Origin: Cherax quadricarinatus
Lineage: Eukaryota; Arthropoda; Malacostraca; Decapoda; Parastacidae
Assembly (NCBI RefSeq): GCF_038502225.1
Contig: NC_091352.1
Location: 23,500,803 to 23,564,802 of the forward strand
Reading direction: 5' to 3'
Length of the DNA stretch: 64,000 nt
How positions within the stretch are numbered: the first letter of the stretch is position 1; every line of letters starts with the position of its first letter. This document shows, piece after piece, positions 25,201 through 40,200 of this stretch. A program made the position numbers and the translations under genes. The notes beneath the pieces were generated by a model. The model saw only the letters and a program-made list of their open reading frames with translations. It ran no database searches and was not told the origin of the DNA.

Positions 25201-28200
25201 TTCAGACCACCATTATTGCTAGTTCAGTTCAGACCACCATTGTTGCTAGTTCAGTTCAGACCACCATTGTTGCTAGTTCAGTTCAGACCACCATTGTTGC
25301 TAGTTCAGTTCAGACCACCATTGTTGCTAGTTCAGTTCAGACCACCATTGTTGCTAGTTCAGTTCAGACCACCCTTGTTGCTAGTTCAGTTCAGACCACC
25401 CTTCTTGCTAGTTCAGTTCAGACCACCATTGTTGCTAGTTCAGTTCAGACCACCATTGTTGCTAGTTCAGTTCAGACCACCATTGTTGCTAGTTCAGTTC
25501 AGACCACCATTGTTGCTAGTTCAGTTCAGACCACCATTGTTGCTAGTTCAGTTCAGACCACCATTGTTGGTAGTTCAGTTCAGACCACCATTATTGCTAG
25601 TTCAGTTCAGACCACCATTATTGCTAGTTCAGTTCAGACCACCATTGTTGCAAGTTCAGTTCAGACCACCATTGTTGCTAGTTCAGTTCAGACCACCGTT
25701 GTTGCTAGTTCAGTTCAGACCACCATTGTTGCTAGTTCAGTTCAGACCACCATTGTTGCTAGTTCAGTTCAGACCACCATTGTTGCTAGTTCAGTTCAGA
25801 CCACCATTGTTGCTAGTTCAGTTCAGACCACCATTGTTGCTAGTTCAGTTCAGACCACCATTGTTGCTAGTTCAGTTCAGACCACCATTGTTGCTAGTTC
25901 AGTTCAGACCACCATTGTTGCTAGTTCAGTTCAGACCAAAATTGTTGCTAGTTCAGTTCAGACCACAGTTGTTGCTAGTTCACTTCAGACCACCATTGTT
26001 GCTAGTTCAGTTCAGACCACCATTGTTGCTAGTTCAGTTCAGGAAACCATTGTTGCCAGTTAAGTTCAGACCACCATGTTGCTAGTTCAGTTCAGACCAC
26101 CATTGTTGAAAGCTCAGTTCAGGCCACCATTGTTGCTAGTTCAGTTCAGTCCACCATTGTTGCTAGTTCAGTTCAGACCACCATTGTTGCTAGTTCAGTT
26201 CAGACCACCATTGTTGCTAGTTCAGTTCAGACCACCATTGTTGCTAGTTCAGTTCAGACCACCATTATTGCTAGTTCAGTTCAGACCACCATTGTTGCTA
26301 GTTCAGTTCAGACCACCATTGTTGCTAGTTCAGTTCAGACCTCCATTGTTGCTAGTTCAGTTCAGACCACCATTGTTGCTAGTTCAGTTCAGACCACCAT
26401 TGTTGCTAGATCAGTTCAGACCACCATTGTTGCTAGTTCAGTTCAGACCAAAATTGTTGCTAGTTCAGTTCAGACCACCGTTGTTGCTAGTTCAGTTCAG
26501 ACCACCATTATTGCTAGTTCAGTTCAGACCGCCATTGTTGCTAGTTCACTTCAGACCACCATTGTTGGTAGTTCAGTTCAGACCACCATTGTTGCTAGTT
26601 CAGTTCAGACCACCATTGTTGCTAGTTCAGTTCAGACCACCATTATTGCTAGTTCAGTTCAGACCATCAATTTTGCTAGTTCAGTTCAGACCACCATTGT
26701 TGCTAGTTCAGTTCAGACCACCATTATTGCTAGTTCAGTTCAGACCACCATTGTTGCTAGTTCAGTTCAGACCACCATTGTTGCTAGTTCAGTTCAGACC
26801 ACCATTGTTGCTAGTTCAGTTCAGACCACCATTGTTGCTAGTTCAGTTCAGACCACCATTGTTGCTAGTTCAGTTCAGACCACCATTGTTGCTAGTTCAG
26901 TTCAGACCACCATTGTTGCTAGTTCAGTTCAGACCACCATTGTTGCTAGTTCAGTTCAGACCACCATTGTTGCTAGTTCAGTTCAGACCACCATTGTTGC
27001 TAGTTCAGTTCAGACCACCATTGTTGCTAGTTCAGTTCAGACCACCATTGTTGCTAGTTCAGTTCAGACCACCATTGTTGCTAGTTCAGTTCAGACCACC
27101 ATTGTTGCTAGTTCAGTTCAGACAACCATTGTTGCTAGTTCAGTTCAGACCACCATTGTTGCTAGTTCAGTTCAGACCACCATTGTTGCTAGTTCAGTTC
27201 AGACCACCATTGTTGCTAGTTCAGTTCAGACCACCATTGTTGCTAGTTCAGTTCAGACCACCATTGATGCTAGTTCACTTCAGACCACCATTGTTGCTAG
27301 TTCAGTTCAGACCACCATTGATGCTAGTTCACTTCAGACCACCATTGGTGCTAGTTCAGTTCAGACCACCATTGTTGCTAGATCAGTTCAGACCACCATT
27401 GTTGCTAGTTCAGTTCAGACCACCATTGTTGCTAGTTCAGTTCAGACCACCATTGTTGCTAGTTCAGTTCAGACCACCATTGTTGCTAGTTCAGTTCAGA
27501 CCACCATTGTTGCTAGTTCAGTTCAGACCACCATTGTTGCTAGTTCAGTTCAGTTGCCACCATTGTTGCTGGTTCAGTTCAGACCACCATTGTTGCTAGT
27601 TCAGTTCAGACCACCATTGTTGCTAGTTCAGTTCAGACCAATATTGTTGCTAGTTCAGTTCAGACCACCATTGTTGCTAGTTCAGTTCAGACCACCATTG
27701 TTGCTAGTTCAGTTCAGACCACCATTGTCGCTAGTTCAGTTCAGACCACCGTTGTTGCTAGTTCAGATCAGACCACCATTGTTTCTAGTTCAGTTCAGAC
27801 CACCATTGTTGCTAGTTCAGTTCAGACCACCATTGTTGCTAGTTCAGTTCAGACCACCATTGTTGCTAGTTCAGTTCAGACCACCATTGTTGCTAGTTCA
27901 GTTCAGACCACCATTATTGCTAGTTCAGTTCAGACCACCATTGTTGCTAGTTCAGTTCAGATCACCATTATTGCTAGTTCAGTTCAGACCACCATTATTG
28001 CTAGTTCAGTTCAGACCACCGTTGTTGCTGGTTCAGTTCAGACCACCATTGATGCTAGTTCAGTTCAGACCATTATTGCTAGTTCAGTTCAGACCACCAT
28101 TATTGCTAGTTCGGCTACGACCACCATTATTGCTAGTTCAGTTCCGACCACAATTAATGCTAGTTCAGTACAGACAACCGTTGTTGCTGGTTCAGTTCAG

Positions 28201-31200
28201 ACCACCGTAGTTGCTGGTTCAGTTCAGACCATTATTGTTGCTAGTTCAGTTCAGACCATTATTGTTGCTAGTTCAGTTTAGACCATTATTGTTGCTAGTT
28301 CAGTTCAGACCATTACTGTTGTAATTTCAGTTCAGACCATTGTTGCTAGTTCAGTTCAGGCCACCCTTGTTGCTGGTTCAGTTCAGACCACCATTGTTGC
28401 TCGTTCACTTTAGACCACCATTGTTGCTAGTTCACTTCAGACCACCATTGTTGCTAGTTCGCTTCAGACCACCATTGTTGCTAGTTCAGTTTAGACCTCC
28501 ATTGTTGCTAGTTCACTTCAGACAACCATTGTTGCTAGTTCAGTTCAGACCACCATTGTTGCTAGTTCAGTTCAGACCACCATTGTTGCTAGTTCAGTTC
28601 AGACCACCATTGTTGCTAGTTCAGTTCAGACCACCATTGTTGCTAGTTCAGTTCAGACCACCATTGTTGCTAGTTCAGTTCAGACCACCATTGTTGCTAG
28701 TTCAGTTCAGACCACTATTGTTGCTAGTTCAGTTCAGACCACCATTGTTGCTAGTTCAGTTCAGACCACCATTGTTGCTAGTTCAGTTCAGACCACCGTT
28801 GTTGCTAGTTCAGTTCAGACCACCATTGTTGCTAGTTCAGTTCAGACCACCATTGTTGCTAGTTCAGTTCAGACCACCATCATTGCTAGTTCATTTCAGA
28901 CCACCATTGTTGCTAGTTCAGTTCAGACCACCATTGTTGAAAGCTCAGTTCAGGCCACCGTTGTTGCTAGTTCAGTTCAGACCACCATTATTGCTAGTTC
29001 AGTTCAGACCACCTTTGTTGCTAGTTCAGTTCAGACCACCATTATTGCTAGTTCAGTTCAGACCTCCATTGTTGCTAGTTCAGTTCAGACCACCATTGTT
29101 GCTAGTTCAGTTCAGACCACCATTGTTGCTAGTTCAGTTCAGACCACCATTGTTGCTAGTTCAGTTCAGACCACCATTGTTGCTAGTTCAGTTCAGACCA
29201 CCATTGTTGCTAGTTCAGTTCAGACCACCATTGTTGCTAGTTCAGTTCAGACCACCATTATTGCTAGTTCAGTTCAGACCACCATTGTTGCTGGTTCAGT
29301 TCAGACCACCATTGTTGCTAGTTCAGTTCAGACCACCATTGTTGCTAGTTCAGTTCAGACCACCATTGTTGCTAGTTTAGTTCAGACCACCATTGTTGCT
29401 AGTTCAGTTCAGACCACCATTGTTGCTAGTTCAGTTCAGACCACCATTGTTGCTAGTTCAGTTCAGACCACCATTGTTGCTAGTTCAGTTCAGACCACCA
29501 TTGTTGCTAGTTCAGTTCAGACCACCATTATTGCTAGTTCAGTTCAGACCACCATTATTGCTAGTTCAGTTCAGACCACCATTGTTGCTAGTTCAGTTCA
29601 GACCACCATTGTTGCTAGTTCAGTTCAGACCACCATTGTTGCTAGTTCAGTTCAGACCACCATTGTTGCTAGTTCAGTTCAGACCACCATTGTTGCTAGT
29701 TCAGTTCAGACCACCACTGTTGCTAGTTCAGTTCAGACCACCATTGTTGCTAGTTCAGTTCAGACCACCATTGTTGCTAGTTCAGTTCAGACCACCATTG
29801 TTGCTAGTTCAGTTCAGACCACCATTGTTGCTAGTTCAGTTCAGACCACCATTGTTGCTAGTTCAGTTCAGACCACCGTTGTTGCTAGGTCAGTTCAGAC
29901 CACCCTTGTTGCTAGTTCAGTTCAGACCACCATTGTTGCTAGTTCAGTTCAGACCACCATTGTTGCTAGTTCAGTTCAGACCACCATTGTTGCTAGTTCA
30001 GTTCAGACCACCATTGTTGCTAGTTCAGTTCAGACCATTGTTGCTAGTTCAGTTCAGACCATAATTGTTGCTAGTTCAGTTCAGACCACCATTGTTGCTA
30101 GTTCAGTTCAGATCACCATTGTTGCTTGTTCAGTTCAGACCATTGTTGCTAGTTCAGTTCAGACCACCGTTGTTGCTAGTTCAGTTCAGACCACCATTGT
30201 TGCTAGTTCAGATCAGACCACCATTATTGCTAGTTCACTTCAGACCACCATTGTTGCTAGTTCAGTTCAGACCACCATTGATGCTAGTTCACTTCAGACC
30301 ACCATTGGTGCTAGTTCAGTTCAGACCACCATTGTTGCTAGATCAGTTCAGACCACCATTGTTGCTAGTTCAGTTCAGACCACCATTGTTCCTAGTTCAG
30401 TTCAGACCACCATTGTTGCTAGTTCAGTTCAGACCACCATTGTTGCTAGTTCAGTTCAGACCAATATTGTTGCTAGTTCAGTTCAGATCACCATTGTGGC
30501 TGGTTCAGTTCAGATCAAGATTGTTGCTGGTTCAGTTCAGATCACCATTGTTGCTGGATCAGTTCAGACCACCATTATTGCTGGTTCAGTTCAGACCACC
30601 ATTGTTGCTAGTTCAGTTCAGATCACCATTGTTACTAGTTCAGTTCAGACCAATATTGTTGCTAGCTCAGTTTAGACCACCATTGTTGCTAGTTCAGTTC
30701 AGACCACCATTATTGCTAGTTCAATTCAGACCACCGTTATTGCTAGTTCAGTTCAGACCACCGTTGTTGCTGGTTCAGATCAGACCACCATTGTTGAAAG
30801 TTCAGTTCAGACCACCATTGTTGCTAGTTCAGTTCAGACCACCATTGTTGCTAGTTCAGTTCAGACCACCGTTGTTGCTAGTTCAGTTCAGACCACCATT
30901 GTTGCTAGTTCAGTTCAGACCACCATTATTGCTAGTTCAGTTCAGACCACCATTGTTGCTAGTTCAGTTCAGATCACCATTATTGCTAGTTCAGTTCAGA
31001 CCACCATTATTGCTAGTTCAGTTCAGACCACCGTTGTTGCTGGTTCAGTTCAGACCACCATTGATGCTAGTTCAGTTCAGACCATTATTGCTAGTTCAGT
31101 TCAGACCACCATTATTGCTAGTTCGGCTACGACCACCATTATTGCTAGTTCAGTTCCGACCACAATTAATGCTAGTTCAGTACAGACAACCGTTGTTGCT

Positions 31201-34200
31201 GGTTCAGTTCAGACCACCGTTGTTGCTGGTTCAGTTCAGACCATTATTGTTGCTAGTTCAGTTCAGACCATTATTGTTGCTAGTTCAGTTCAGACCATTA
31301 TTGTTGCTAGTTCAGTTCAGACCATTACTGTTGTAAGTTCAGTTCAGACCATTGTTGCTAGTTCAGGTCAGGCCACCATTGTTGCTGGTTCAGTTCAGGC
31401 CACCATTGTTGCTGGTTCACTTTAGACCACCCTTGTTGGTAGTTCACTTCAGACCACCATTGTTGCTAGTTCGCTTCAGACCACCATTGTTGCTAGTTCA
31501 GTTTAGACCTCCATTGTTGCTAGTTCACTTCAGACAACCATTGTTGCTAGTTCAGTTCAGAACACCATTGTTGCTAGTTCAGTTCAGGCCACCATTGTTG
31601 CCAGTTCAGTTCAGACCACCATGTTGCTAGTTCAGTTCAGACCACCATTGTTGCTAGTTCAGTTCAGGCCACCGTTGTTGTAGTTCAGTTCAGACCACCA
31701 TTATTGCTAGTTCAGTTCAGACCACTATTGTTGCTAGTTCAGTTCAGACCACCATTATTGCTAGTTCAGTTCAGACCACCATTGTTGCTAGTTCAGTTCA
31801 GACCACCATTGTTGCTAGTTCAGTTCAGACCACCATTGTTGCTAGTTCAGTTCAGAACACCATTGTTGCTAGTTCAGTTCAGGCCACCATTGTTGCCAGT
31901 TCAGTTCAGACCACCATGTTGCTAGTTCAGTTCAGACCACCATTGTTGCTAGTTCAGTTCAGACCACCATTGTTGCTAGTTCAGTTCAGACCACCATTAT
32001 TGCTAGTTCAGTTCAGACCACCGTTGTTGCTAGTTCAGTTCAGACCACCATTATTGCTAGTTCAGTTCAGACCACCATTGTTGCTAGTTCAGTTCAGACC
32101 ACCATTGTTGCTAGTTCAGTTCAGACCACCATTGTTGCTAGTTCAGTTCAGACCACCATTATTGCTAGTTCAGTTCAGACCACCATTGTTGCTAGTTCAG
32201 TTCAGACCACCATTGTTGCTAGTTCAGTTCAGACCACCATTGTTGCTAGTTCAGTTCAGACCACCATTATTGCTAGTTCAGTTCAGACCACCATTGTTGC
32301 TGGTTCAGTTCAGACCACCATTGTTGCTAGTTCAGTTCAGACCACCATTGTTGCTAGTTCAGTTCAGACCACCATTGTTGCTAGTTTAGTTCAGACCACC
32401 ATTGTTGCTAGTTCAGTTCAGACCACCATTGTTGCTAGTTCAGTTCAGACCACCATTGTTGCTAGTTCAGTTCAGACCACCATTGTTGCTAGTTCAGTTC
32501 AGACCACCATTGTTGCTAGTTCAGTTCAGACCACCATTATTGCTAGTTCAGTTCAGACCACCATTATTGCTAGTTCAGTTCAGACCACAATTGTTGCTAG
32601 TTCAGTTCAGACCACCATTGTTGCTAGTTCAGTTTAGACCACCATTGTTGCTAGTTCTGTTCAGACTACCATTATTGCTAGTTCAGTTCAGACCACCATT
32701 GTTGCTAGTTCAGTTCAGACCACCATTGTTGCTAGTTCAGTTCAGACCACCATTGTTGCTAGTTCAGTTCAGACCACCATTGTTGCTAGTTCAGTTCAGA
32801 CCACCATTGTTGCTAGTTCACTTCAGACCACCATTGTTGCTAGTTCAGTTCAGACCACCATTGTTGCTAGTTCAGTTCAGACCACCATTGTTGCTAGTTC
32901 AGTTCAGACCACCATTGTTGCTGGTTCAGTTCAGACCACCATTGTTGCTGGTTCACTTCAGACCACCATTGTTGCTAGTTCACTTCAGACCATCATTGTT
33001 GTTAGTTCACTTCAGACCACCATTGTTGCTAGTTCAGTTCAGGCCACCATTGTTGCTGGTTCAGTTCAGACCACCATTGTTGCTGGATCAGTTCAGACCA
33101 CCATTGTTGCTGGTTCAGTTCAGATCACCATTGCTGCTGGTTCAGTTCAGATCGCCATTGTTGCTGGTTCAGTTCAGACCACCATTATTGCTGGTTCAGT
33201 TCAGACCACCATTGTTGCTAGGTCAGTTCAGACCACCATTGTTGCTAGTTCAGTTCAGACCAATATTGTTGCTAGTTCAGTTCAGACCACCATTGTTGCT
33301 AGTTCAGTTCAGACCACCATTATTGCTAGTTCAGTTCAGACCACCGTTATTGCTAGTTCAGTTCAGACCACCGTTGTTGCTGGTTCAGATCAGACCACCA
33401 TTGTTGCTTGTTCAGTTCAGACCATTGTTGCTAGTTCAGTACAGACCACCATTGTTGCTAGTTCAGTTCAGACCACCGTTGTTGCTAGTTCAGTTCAGAC
33501 CACCATTGTTGCTAGTTCAGTTCAGACCACCATTATTGCTAGTTCAGTTCAGACCACCATTGTTGCTAGTTCAGTTCAGATCACCATTATTGCTAGTTCA
33601 GTTCAGACCACCATTATTGCTAGTTCAGTTCAGACCACCGTAGTTGCTGGTTCAGTTCAGACCACCATTGATGCTAGTTCAGTTCAGACCATTATTGCTA
33701 GTTCAGTTCAGACCACCATTATTGCTAGTTCAGTTCAGACCACCATTATTGCTAGTTCAGTTCCGACCACAATTATTGCTAGTTCAGTACAGACAACCGT
33801 TGTTGCTGGTTCAGTTCAGACCACCGTTGTTGCTGGTTCAGTTCAGACCATTATTGTTGCTAGTTCAGTTCAGACCATTATTGTTGCTAGTTCAGTTCAG
33901 ACCATTATTGTTGCTAGTTCAGTTCAGACCATTACTGTTGTAAGTTCAGTTCAGACAATTGTTGCTAGTTCAGTTCAGGCCACCATTGTTGCTGGTTCAG
34001 TTCAGACCACCATTGTTGCTGGTTCACTTCAGACCACCATTGTTGCTAGTTCACTTCAGACCACCATTGTTGCTAGTTCAGTTCAGACCACCATTGTTGC
34101 TAGTTCAGTTCAGACCACCATTGTTGCTAGTTCAGTTCAGACCACCATTGTTGCTAGTTCAGTTCAGAACACCATTGTTGCTAGTTCAGTTCAGGCCACC

Positions 34201-34240
34201 ATTGTTGCCAGTTCAGTTCAGACCACCATGTTGCTAGTTC
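7263..34240. repeat. 27-bp satellite array, heterogeneous half
   Basis: Head-to-tail copies of a 27-bp unit: TTCAGTTCAGACCACC followed by ATTGTTGCTAG. Common variants are GCTGG for GCTAG, ATTATTGC, CCGTTGTTGC, GATCACC, TTAAGACC and TTCAGATCAG. Units of 24, 25 or 26 bp occur, for example ACCATGTTGC (2 bp lost) at 9124, 11551, 12711, 20079, 22393, 26076, 31621, 31916 and 34228. A GCTGG/GATCACC-rich block fills 7271-8150 and recurs at about 20640-21270, 30486-30560 and 33085-33200. Because the unit is a multiple of three, two plus-strand frames stay open (VQFRPPLLL and VASSVQTTI). I treat those frames as artefacts: they begin and end at random indels, start at mutated ATGTTG, and show no promoter or splice context. 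Confidence 0.97.
8754..8975 (+). repeat. Higher-order cassette of variant 27-bp units
   Basis: A recognisable run of variant units in fixed order: TTCGGTTACGACC, TTCCGACC, TTCAGTACAGACAACCG, two GTTGTTGCTGG units, three ACCATTATTG units, then ACCATTACTGTTGTAAG. Full or near-full copies lie at about 12207-12425, 15580-15796, 24341-24563, 28106-28324, 31120-31340 and 33710-33945. Partial copies are at 10455-10530 and 22023-22210. The 28.1- and 31.1-kb copies share GGCTACGACC and AATTAATGC, so they are a recent pair. None is seen right of 34 kb. Confidence 0.9.
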
Positions 34241-37200
34241 AGTTCAGACCACCATTGTTGCTAGTTCAGTTCAGACCACCGTTGTTGCTAGTTCAGTTCA
34301 GACCACCATTGTTGCTAGTTCAGTTCAGACCACCATTATTGCTAGTTCAGTTCAGACCACCATTGTTGCTAGTTCAGTTCAGACCACCATTGTTGCTAGT
34401 TCAGTTCAGACCACCATTGTTGCTAGTTCAGTTCAGACCACCATTGTTGCTAGTTCAGTTCAGACCACCATTGTTGCTAGTTCAGTTCAGACCACCATTG
34501 TTGCTAGTTCAGTTCAGACCACCATTGTTGCTAGTTCAGTTCAGACCACCATTGTTGCTAGTTCAGTTCAGACCACCATTATTGCTAGTTCAGTTCAGAC
34601 CACCATTATTGCTAGTTCAGTTCAGACCACCATTGTTGGTAGTTCAGTTCAGACCACCATTGTTGCTAGTTCAGTTCAGACCACCATTGTTGCTAGTTCA
34701 GTTAAGACCACGATTATTGCTAGTACAGTTCAGACCACCATTGTTGCTTGTTCAGTTCTGACCACTATTGTTGCTAGTTCAGTTCAGACCACCATTATAG
34801 CTAGTTCGGTTCAGACCACCATTATTGCTAGTTCAGTTCAGACCACCATTGTTGCTGGTTCAGTTCAGACCACCATTGTTGCTAGTTCAGTTCAGACCAC
34901 CATTGTTGCTAGTTCAGTTCAGACCACCATTGTTGCTAGTTCAGTTCAGACCACCATTGTTGCTAGTTCAGTTCAGACCACCATTGTTGCTAGTTCAGTT
35001 CAGACCACCATTGTTGCTAGTTCAGATCAGACCACCATTGTTGCTAGTTCAGTTCAGACCACCATTGTTGCTAGTTCAGTTCAGACCACAATTATTGCTA
35101 GTTCAGTTCAGACCACCAATATTGCTAGTTCAGTTCAGACCACAATTGTTGCTAGTTCAGTTCAGACCACCATTGTTGCTAGTTCAGTTCAGACCACCAT
35201 TGTTGCTACTTCTGTTCAGACCACCATTATTGCTAGTTCAGTTCAGACCACCATTGTTGCTAGTTCAGTTCAGACCACCATTGTTGCTAGTTCAGTTCAG
35301 ACCACCATTGTTGCTTGTTCAGTTCAGACCATCATTGTTGCTAGTTCAGTTCAGACCACCATTGTTGCTAGTTCAGTTCAGACAACCATTGTTGCTAGTT
35401 CAGTTCAGACCTCCATTATTGCTAGTTCAGTTCAGACCACCATTGTTGCTAGTTCAGTTCAGACCACCATTGTTGCTAGTTCAGTTCAGACCACCATTGT
35501 TGCTAGTTCAGTTCAGACCACCATTGTTGCTAGTTCAGTTCAGACCACCATTGTTGCTAGTTCAGTTCAGACCACCATTGTTGCTAGTTCAGTTCAGACC
35601 ACCATTGTTGCTAGTTCAGTTCAGACCACCATTGTTGCTAGTTCAGTTCAGACCACCATTGTTGCTAGTTCAGTTCAGACCACCATTGTTGCTAGTTCAG
35701 TTCAGACCACCATTGTTGCTAGTTCAGTTCAGACCACCATTGTTGCTAGTTCAGTTCAGACCACCATTGTTGCTAGTTCAGTTCAGACCACCATTGTTGC
35801 TAGTTCAGTTCAGACCACCATTGTTGCTAGTTCAGTTCAGACCACCATTGTTGCTAGTTCAGTTCAGACCACCATTGTTGCTAGTTCAGTTCAGACCACC
35901 ATTGTTGCTAGTTCAGTTCAGACCACCATTGTTGCTAGTTCAGATCAGACCACCATTGTTGCTAGTTCAGTTCAGACCACCATTGTTGCTAGTTCAGTTC
36001 AGACCACCATTGTTGCTAGTTCAGTACAGACCACCCTTGTTGCTAGTTCAGTTCAGCCCACCAATGTTGCTAGTTCAGTTCAGACCACCATTGTTGCTAG
36101 TTCAGTTCAGACCACCATTGTTGCTAGTTCAGTTCAGACCACCATTGTTGCTAGTTCAGTTCAGACCACCATTGTTGCTAGTTCAGTTCAGACCACCATT
36201 GTTGCTAGTTCAGTTCAGACCACCGTTGTAGCTAGTTCAGTTCAGACCACCATTATTGCTAGTCCAGTTCAGACCACCGTTATTGCTAGTTCAGTTCAGA
36301 CCACCATTGCTGCTAGTTCAGTTCAGACCACCAATGTTGCTAGTTCAGTTCAGACCACCATTGTTGCTAGTTCAGTTCAGACCACCATTGTTGCTAGTTC
36401 AGTTCAGACCACCATTGTTCCTAGTTCAGTTCAGACCACCATTGTTGCTAGGTCAGTTCAGACCACCATTGTTGCTAGTTCAGTTCAGACCACCATTGTT
36501 GCTAGTTCAGTTCAGACCACCGTTGTTGCTAGTTCAGTTCAGACCACCATTGTCGCTGTTGCAGTTCAGACCACCATTGTTGCTAGTTCAGTTCAGAACA
36601 CCATTGTTGCTAGTTCATTTCAGAACACCATTGTTGCTAGTTCAGTTCAGACCACCATTGTTGCTAGTTCAGTTCAGACCACCATTGTTGCTAGTTCAGT
36701 TCAGACCACCACTGTTGCTAGTTCAGTTCAGACCACCATTGTTGCAAGTTCAGTTCAGACCACCATTGTTGCTAGTTCAGTTCAGACCACCATTGTTGCT
36801 AGTTCAGTTCAGACCACTACTGTTGCTAGTTCAGTTCAGACCACCATTGTTGCAAGTTCAGTTCAGACCACCGTTATTGCTAGTTCAGTTCAGACCACCA
36901 TTGTTGCTAGTTCAGTTCAGACAACCATTGTTGCTAGTTCAGTTCAGACCACCATTGTTGCTAGTTCAGTTCAGACCACCATTGTTGCTAGTTAAGTTCA
37001 GACCACCATTGTTGCTAGTTCAGTTCAGACCACCGTTGTTGCTAGTTCAGTTCAGACCACCATTGTTGCTAGTTCAGTTCAGACCACCATTATTGCTAGT
37101 TCAGTTCAGACCACCGTTGTTGCTAGTTCAGTTCAAATAACCATTGTTGCTAGTTTAGTTCAGACCACAATTGTTGCTAGTTCAGTTCAGACCACCGTTG

Positions 37201-40200
37201 TTGCTAGTTCAGTTCAGACCACCATTATTGCTAGTTCAGTTCAGACCACCATTGCTGCTAGATCAGTTCAGACCACCATTGTTGCTAGTTCAGTTCAGAC
37301 CACCATTGTTGCTAGTTCAGTTCAGACCACCATTGTTGCTAGTTCAGTTCAGACCACCATTGTTGCTAGTTCAGTTCAGACCACCATTGTTGCTAGTTCA
37401 GTTCAGACCACCATTGTTGCTAGTTCAGTTCAGACCACCATTGTTGCTAGTTCAGTTCAGACCACCATTGTTGCTAGTTCAGTTCAGACCACCATTATTG
37501 CTAGTTCAGTTCAGACCACCATTGTTGCTAGTTCAGTTCAGACCACCATTGTTGCTAGTTCAGTTCAGACCACCATTGTTGCTAGTTCAGTTCAGACCAC
37601 CATTGTTGCTAGTTCAGTTCAGACCACCATTATTGCTAGTTCAGTTCAGACCACCATTGTTGCTAGTTCAGTTCAGACCACCATTGTTGCTAGTTCAGTT
37701 CAGACCACCATTGTTGCTAGTTCAGTTCAGACCACCATTGTTGCTAGTTCAGTTCAGACCACCATTGTTGCTAGTTCAGTTCAGACCACCATTGTTGCTA
37801 GTTCAGTTCAGACAACCATTGTTGCTAGTTCAGTTCAGACCACCATTGTTGCTAGTTCAGTTCAGACCACCATTGTTGCTAGTTCAGTTCAGACCACCAT
37901 TGTTGCTAGTTCAGTTCAGACCACCATTGTTGCTAGTTCAGTTCAGACCACCATTGTTGCTAGTTCAGTTCAGACCACCATTATTGCTAGTTCAGTTCAG
38001 ACCACCATTGTTGCTAGTTCAGTTCAGACCACCATTGTTGCTAGTTCAGTTCAGACCACCATTATTGCTAGTTCAGTTCAGACCACCATTATTGCTAGTT
38101 CAGTTCAGACCACCATTGTTGCTAGTTCAGTTCAGACCACCATTGTTGCTAGTTCAGTTCAGACCACCATTATTGCTAGTTCAGTTCAGACCACCATTGT
38201 TGGTAGTTCAGTTCAGACCACCATTATAGCTAGTTCGGTTCAGACCACTATTGTTGCTAGTTCAGTTCTGACCATTATTGTTGCTAGTACAGTTCAGACC
38301 ACCATTATTGTAGTTCAGTTCAGACCACCATTATTGCTAGTTCAGTTCAGACCACCATTGTTGCTAGTTCAGTTCAGACCACCATTGTTGCTAGTTCAGT
38401 TCAGACCACCATTATTGCTAGTTCAGTTCAGACCATAATTGTTGCTAGTTCAGTTCAGACCACCATTGTTGCTAGTTCAGTTCAGACCACCATTGTTGCT
38501 AGTTCAGTTCAGACCACCATTGTTGCTAGTTCAGTTCAGACCACCATTGTTGCTAGTTCAGTTCAGACCACCATTGTTGCTAGTTCAGTTCAGACCACCA
38601 TTGTTGCTAGTTCAGTTCAGACCACCATTATTGCTAGTTCAGTTCAGACCACCATTGTTGCTAGTTCAGTTCAGACCACCATTGTTGCTAGTTCAGTTCA
38701 GACCACCATTGTTGCTAGTTCAGTTCAGACCACCATTGTTGCTAGTTCAGTTCAGACCACCATTGTTGCTAGTTCAGTTCAGACCACCATTGTTGCTAGT
38801 TCAGTTCAGACCACCATTGTTGCTAGTTCAGTTCAGACCACCATTGTTGCTAGTTCAGTTCAGACCACCATTGTTGCTAGTTCAGTTCAGACCACCATTG
38901 TTGCTAGTTCAGTTCAGACCACCATTGTTGCTAGTTCAGTTCAGACCACCATTGTTGCTAGTTCAGTTCAGACCACCATTGTTGCTAGTTCAGTTCAGAC
39001 CACCATTGTTGCTAGTTCAGTTCAGACCACCATTGTTGCTAGTTCAGTTCAGACCACCATTATTGCTAGTTCAGTTCAGACCACCATTGTTGGTAGTTCA
39101 GTTCAGACCACCATTGTTGCTAGTTCAGTTCAGACCACCATTGTTGCTAGTTCAGTTCAGACCACCATTGTTGCTAGTTCAGTTCAGACCACCATTGTTG
39201 CTAGTTCAGTTCAGACCACCATTGTTGCTAGTTCAGTTCAGACCACCATTGTTGCTAGTTCAGTTCAGACCACCATTGTTGCTAGTTCAGTTCAGACCAC
39301 CATTGTTGCTAGTTCAGTTCAGACCACCATTGTTGCTAGTTCAGTTCAGACCATCATTGTTGCTAGTTCAGTTCAGACCACCATTGTTGCTAGTTCAGTT
39401 CAGACCACCATTGTTGCTAGTTCAGTTCAGACCACCATTGTTGCTAGTTCAGTTCAGACAACCATTGTTGCTAGTTCAGTTCAGACCACCGTTGTTGCCA
39501 GTTCAGTTCAGACCACCATTGTTGCTAGTTCAGTTAAGACCACCATTGTTGCAGTTCAGTTCAGACCACCATTGTTGCCAGTTCAGTTCAGACCACCTTT
39601 GTTGCTAGTTCAGTTCAGACCACCATTGTTGCTAGTTCAGTTCAGACCACCATTGTTGCTAGTTCAGTTCAGACCACCATTGTTGCTAGTTCAGTTCAGA
39701 CCACCATTATTGCTAGTTCAGTTCAGACCACCATTGTTGCTAGTTCAGTTCAGACCACCATTGTTGCTAGTTCAGTTCAGACCACCATTGTTGCTAGTTC
39801 AGTTCAGACCACCATTGTTGCTAGTTCAGTTCAGACCACCATTGTTGCTAGTTCAGTTCAGACCACCATTATTGCTAGTTCAGTTCAGACCACCATTGTT
39901 GCTAGTTCAGTTCAGACCACCATTGTTGCTAGTTCAGTTCAGACCACCATTGTTGCTAGTTCAGTTCAGACCACCATTGTTGCTAGTTCAGTTCAGACCA
40001 CCATTGTTGCTAGTTCAGTTCAGACCACCATTGTTGCTAGTTCAGTTCAGACCACCATTATTGCTAGTTCAGTTCAGACCACCATTGTTGCTAGTTCAGT
40101 TCAGACAACCATTGTTGCTAGTTCAGTTCAGACCACCATTGTTGCTAGTTCAGTTCAGACCACCATTGTTGCTAGTTCAGTTCAGACAACCATTGTTGCT

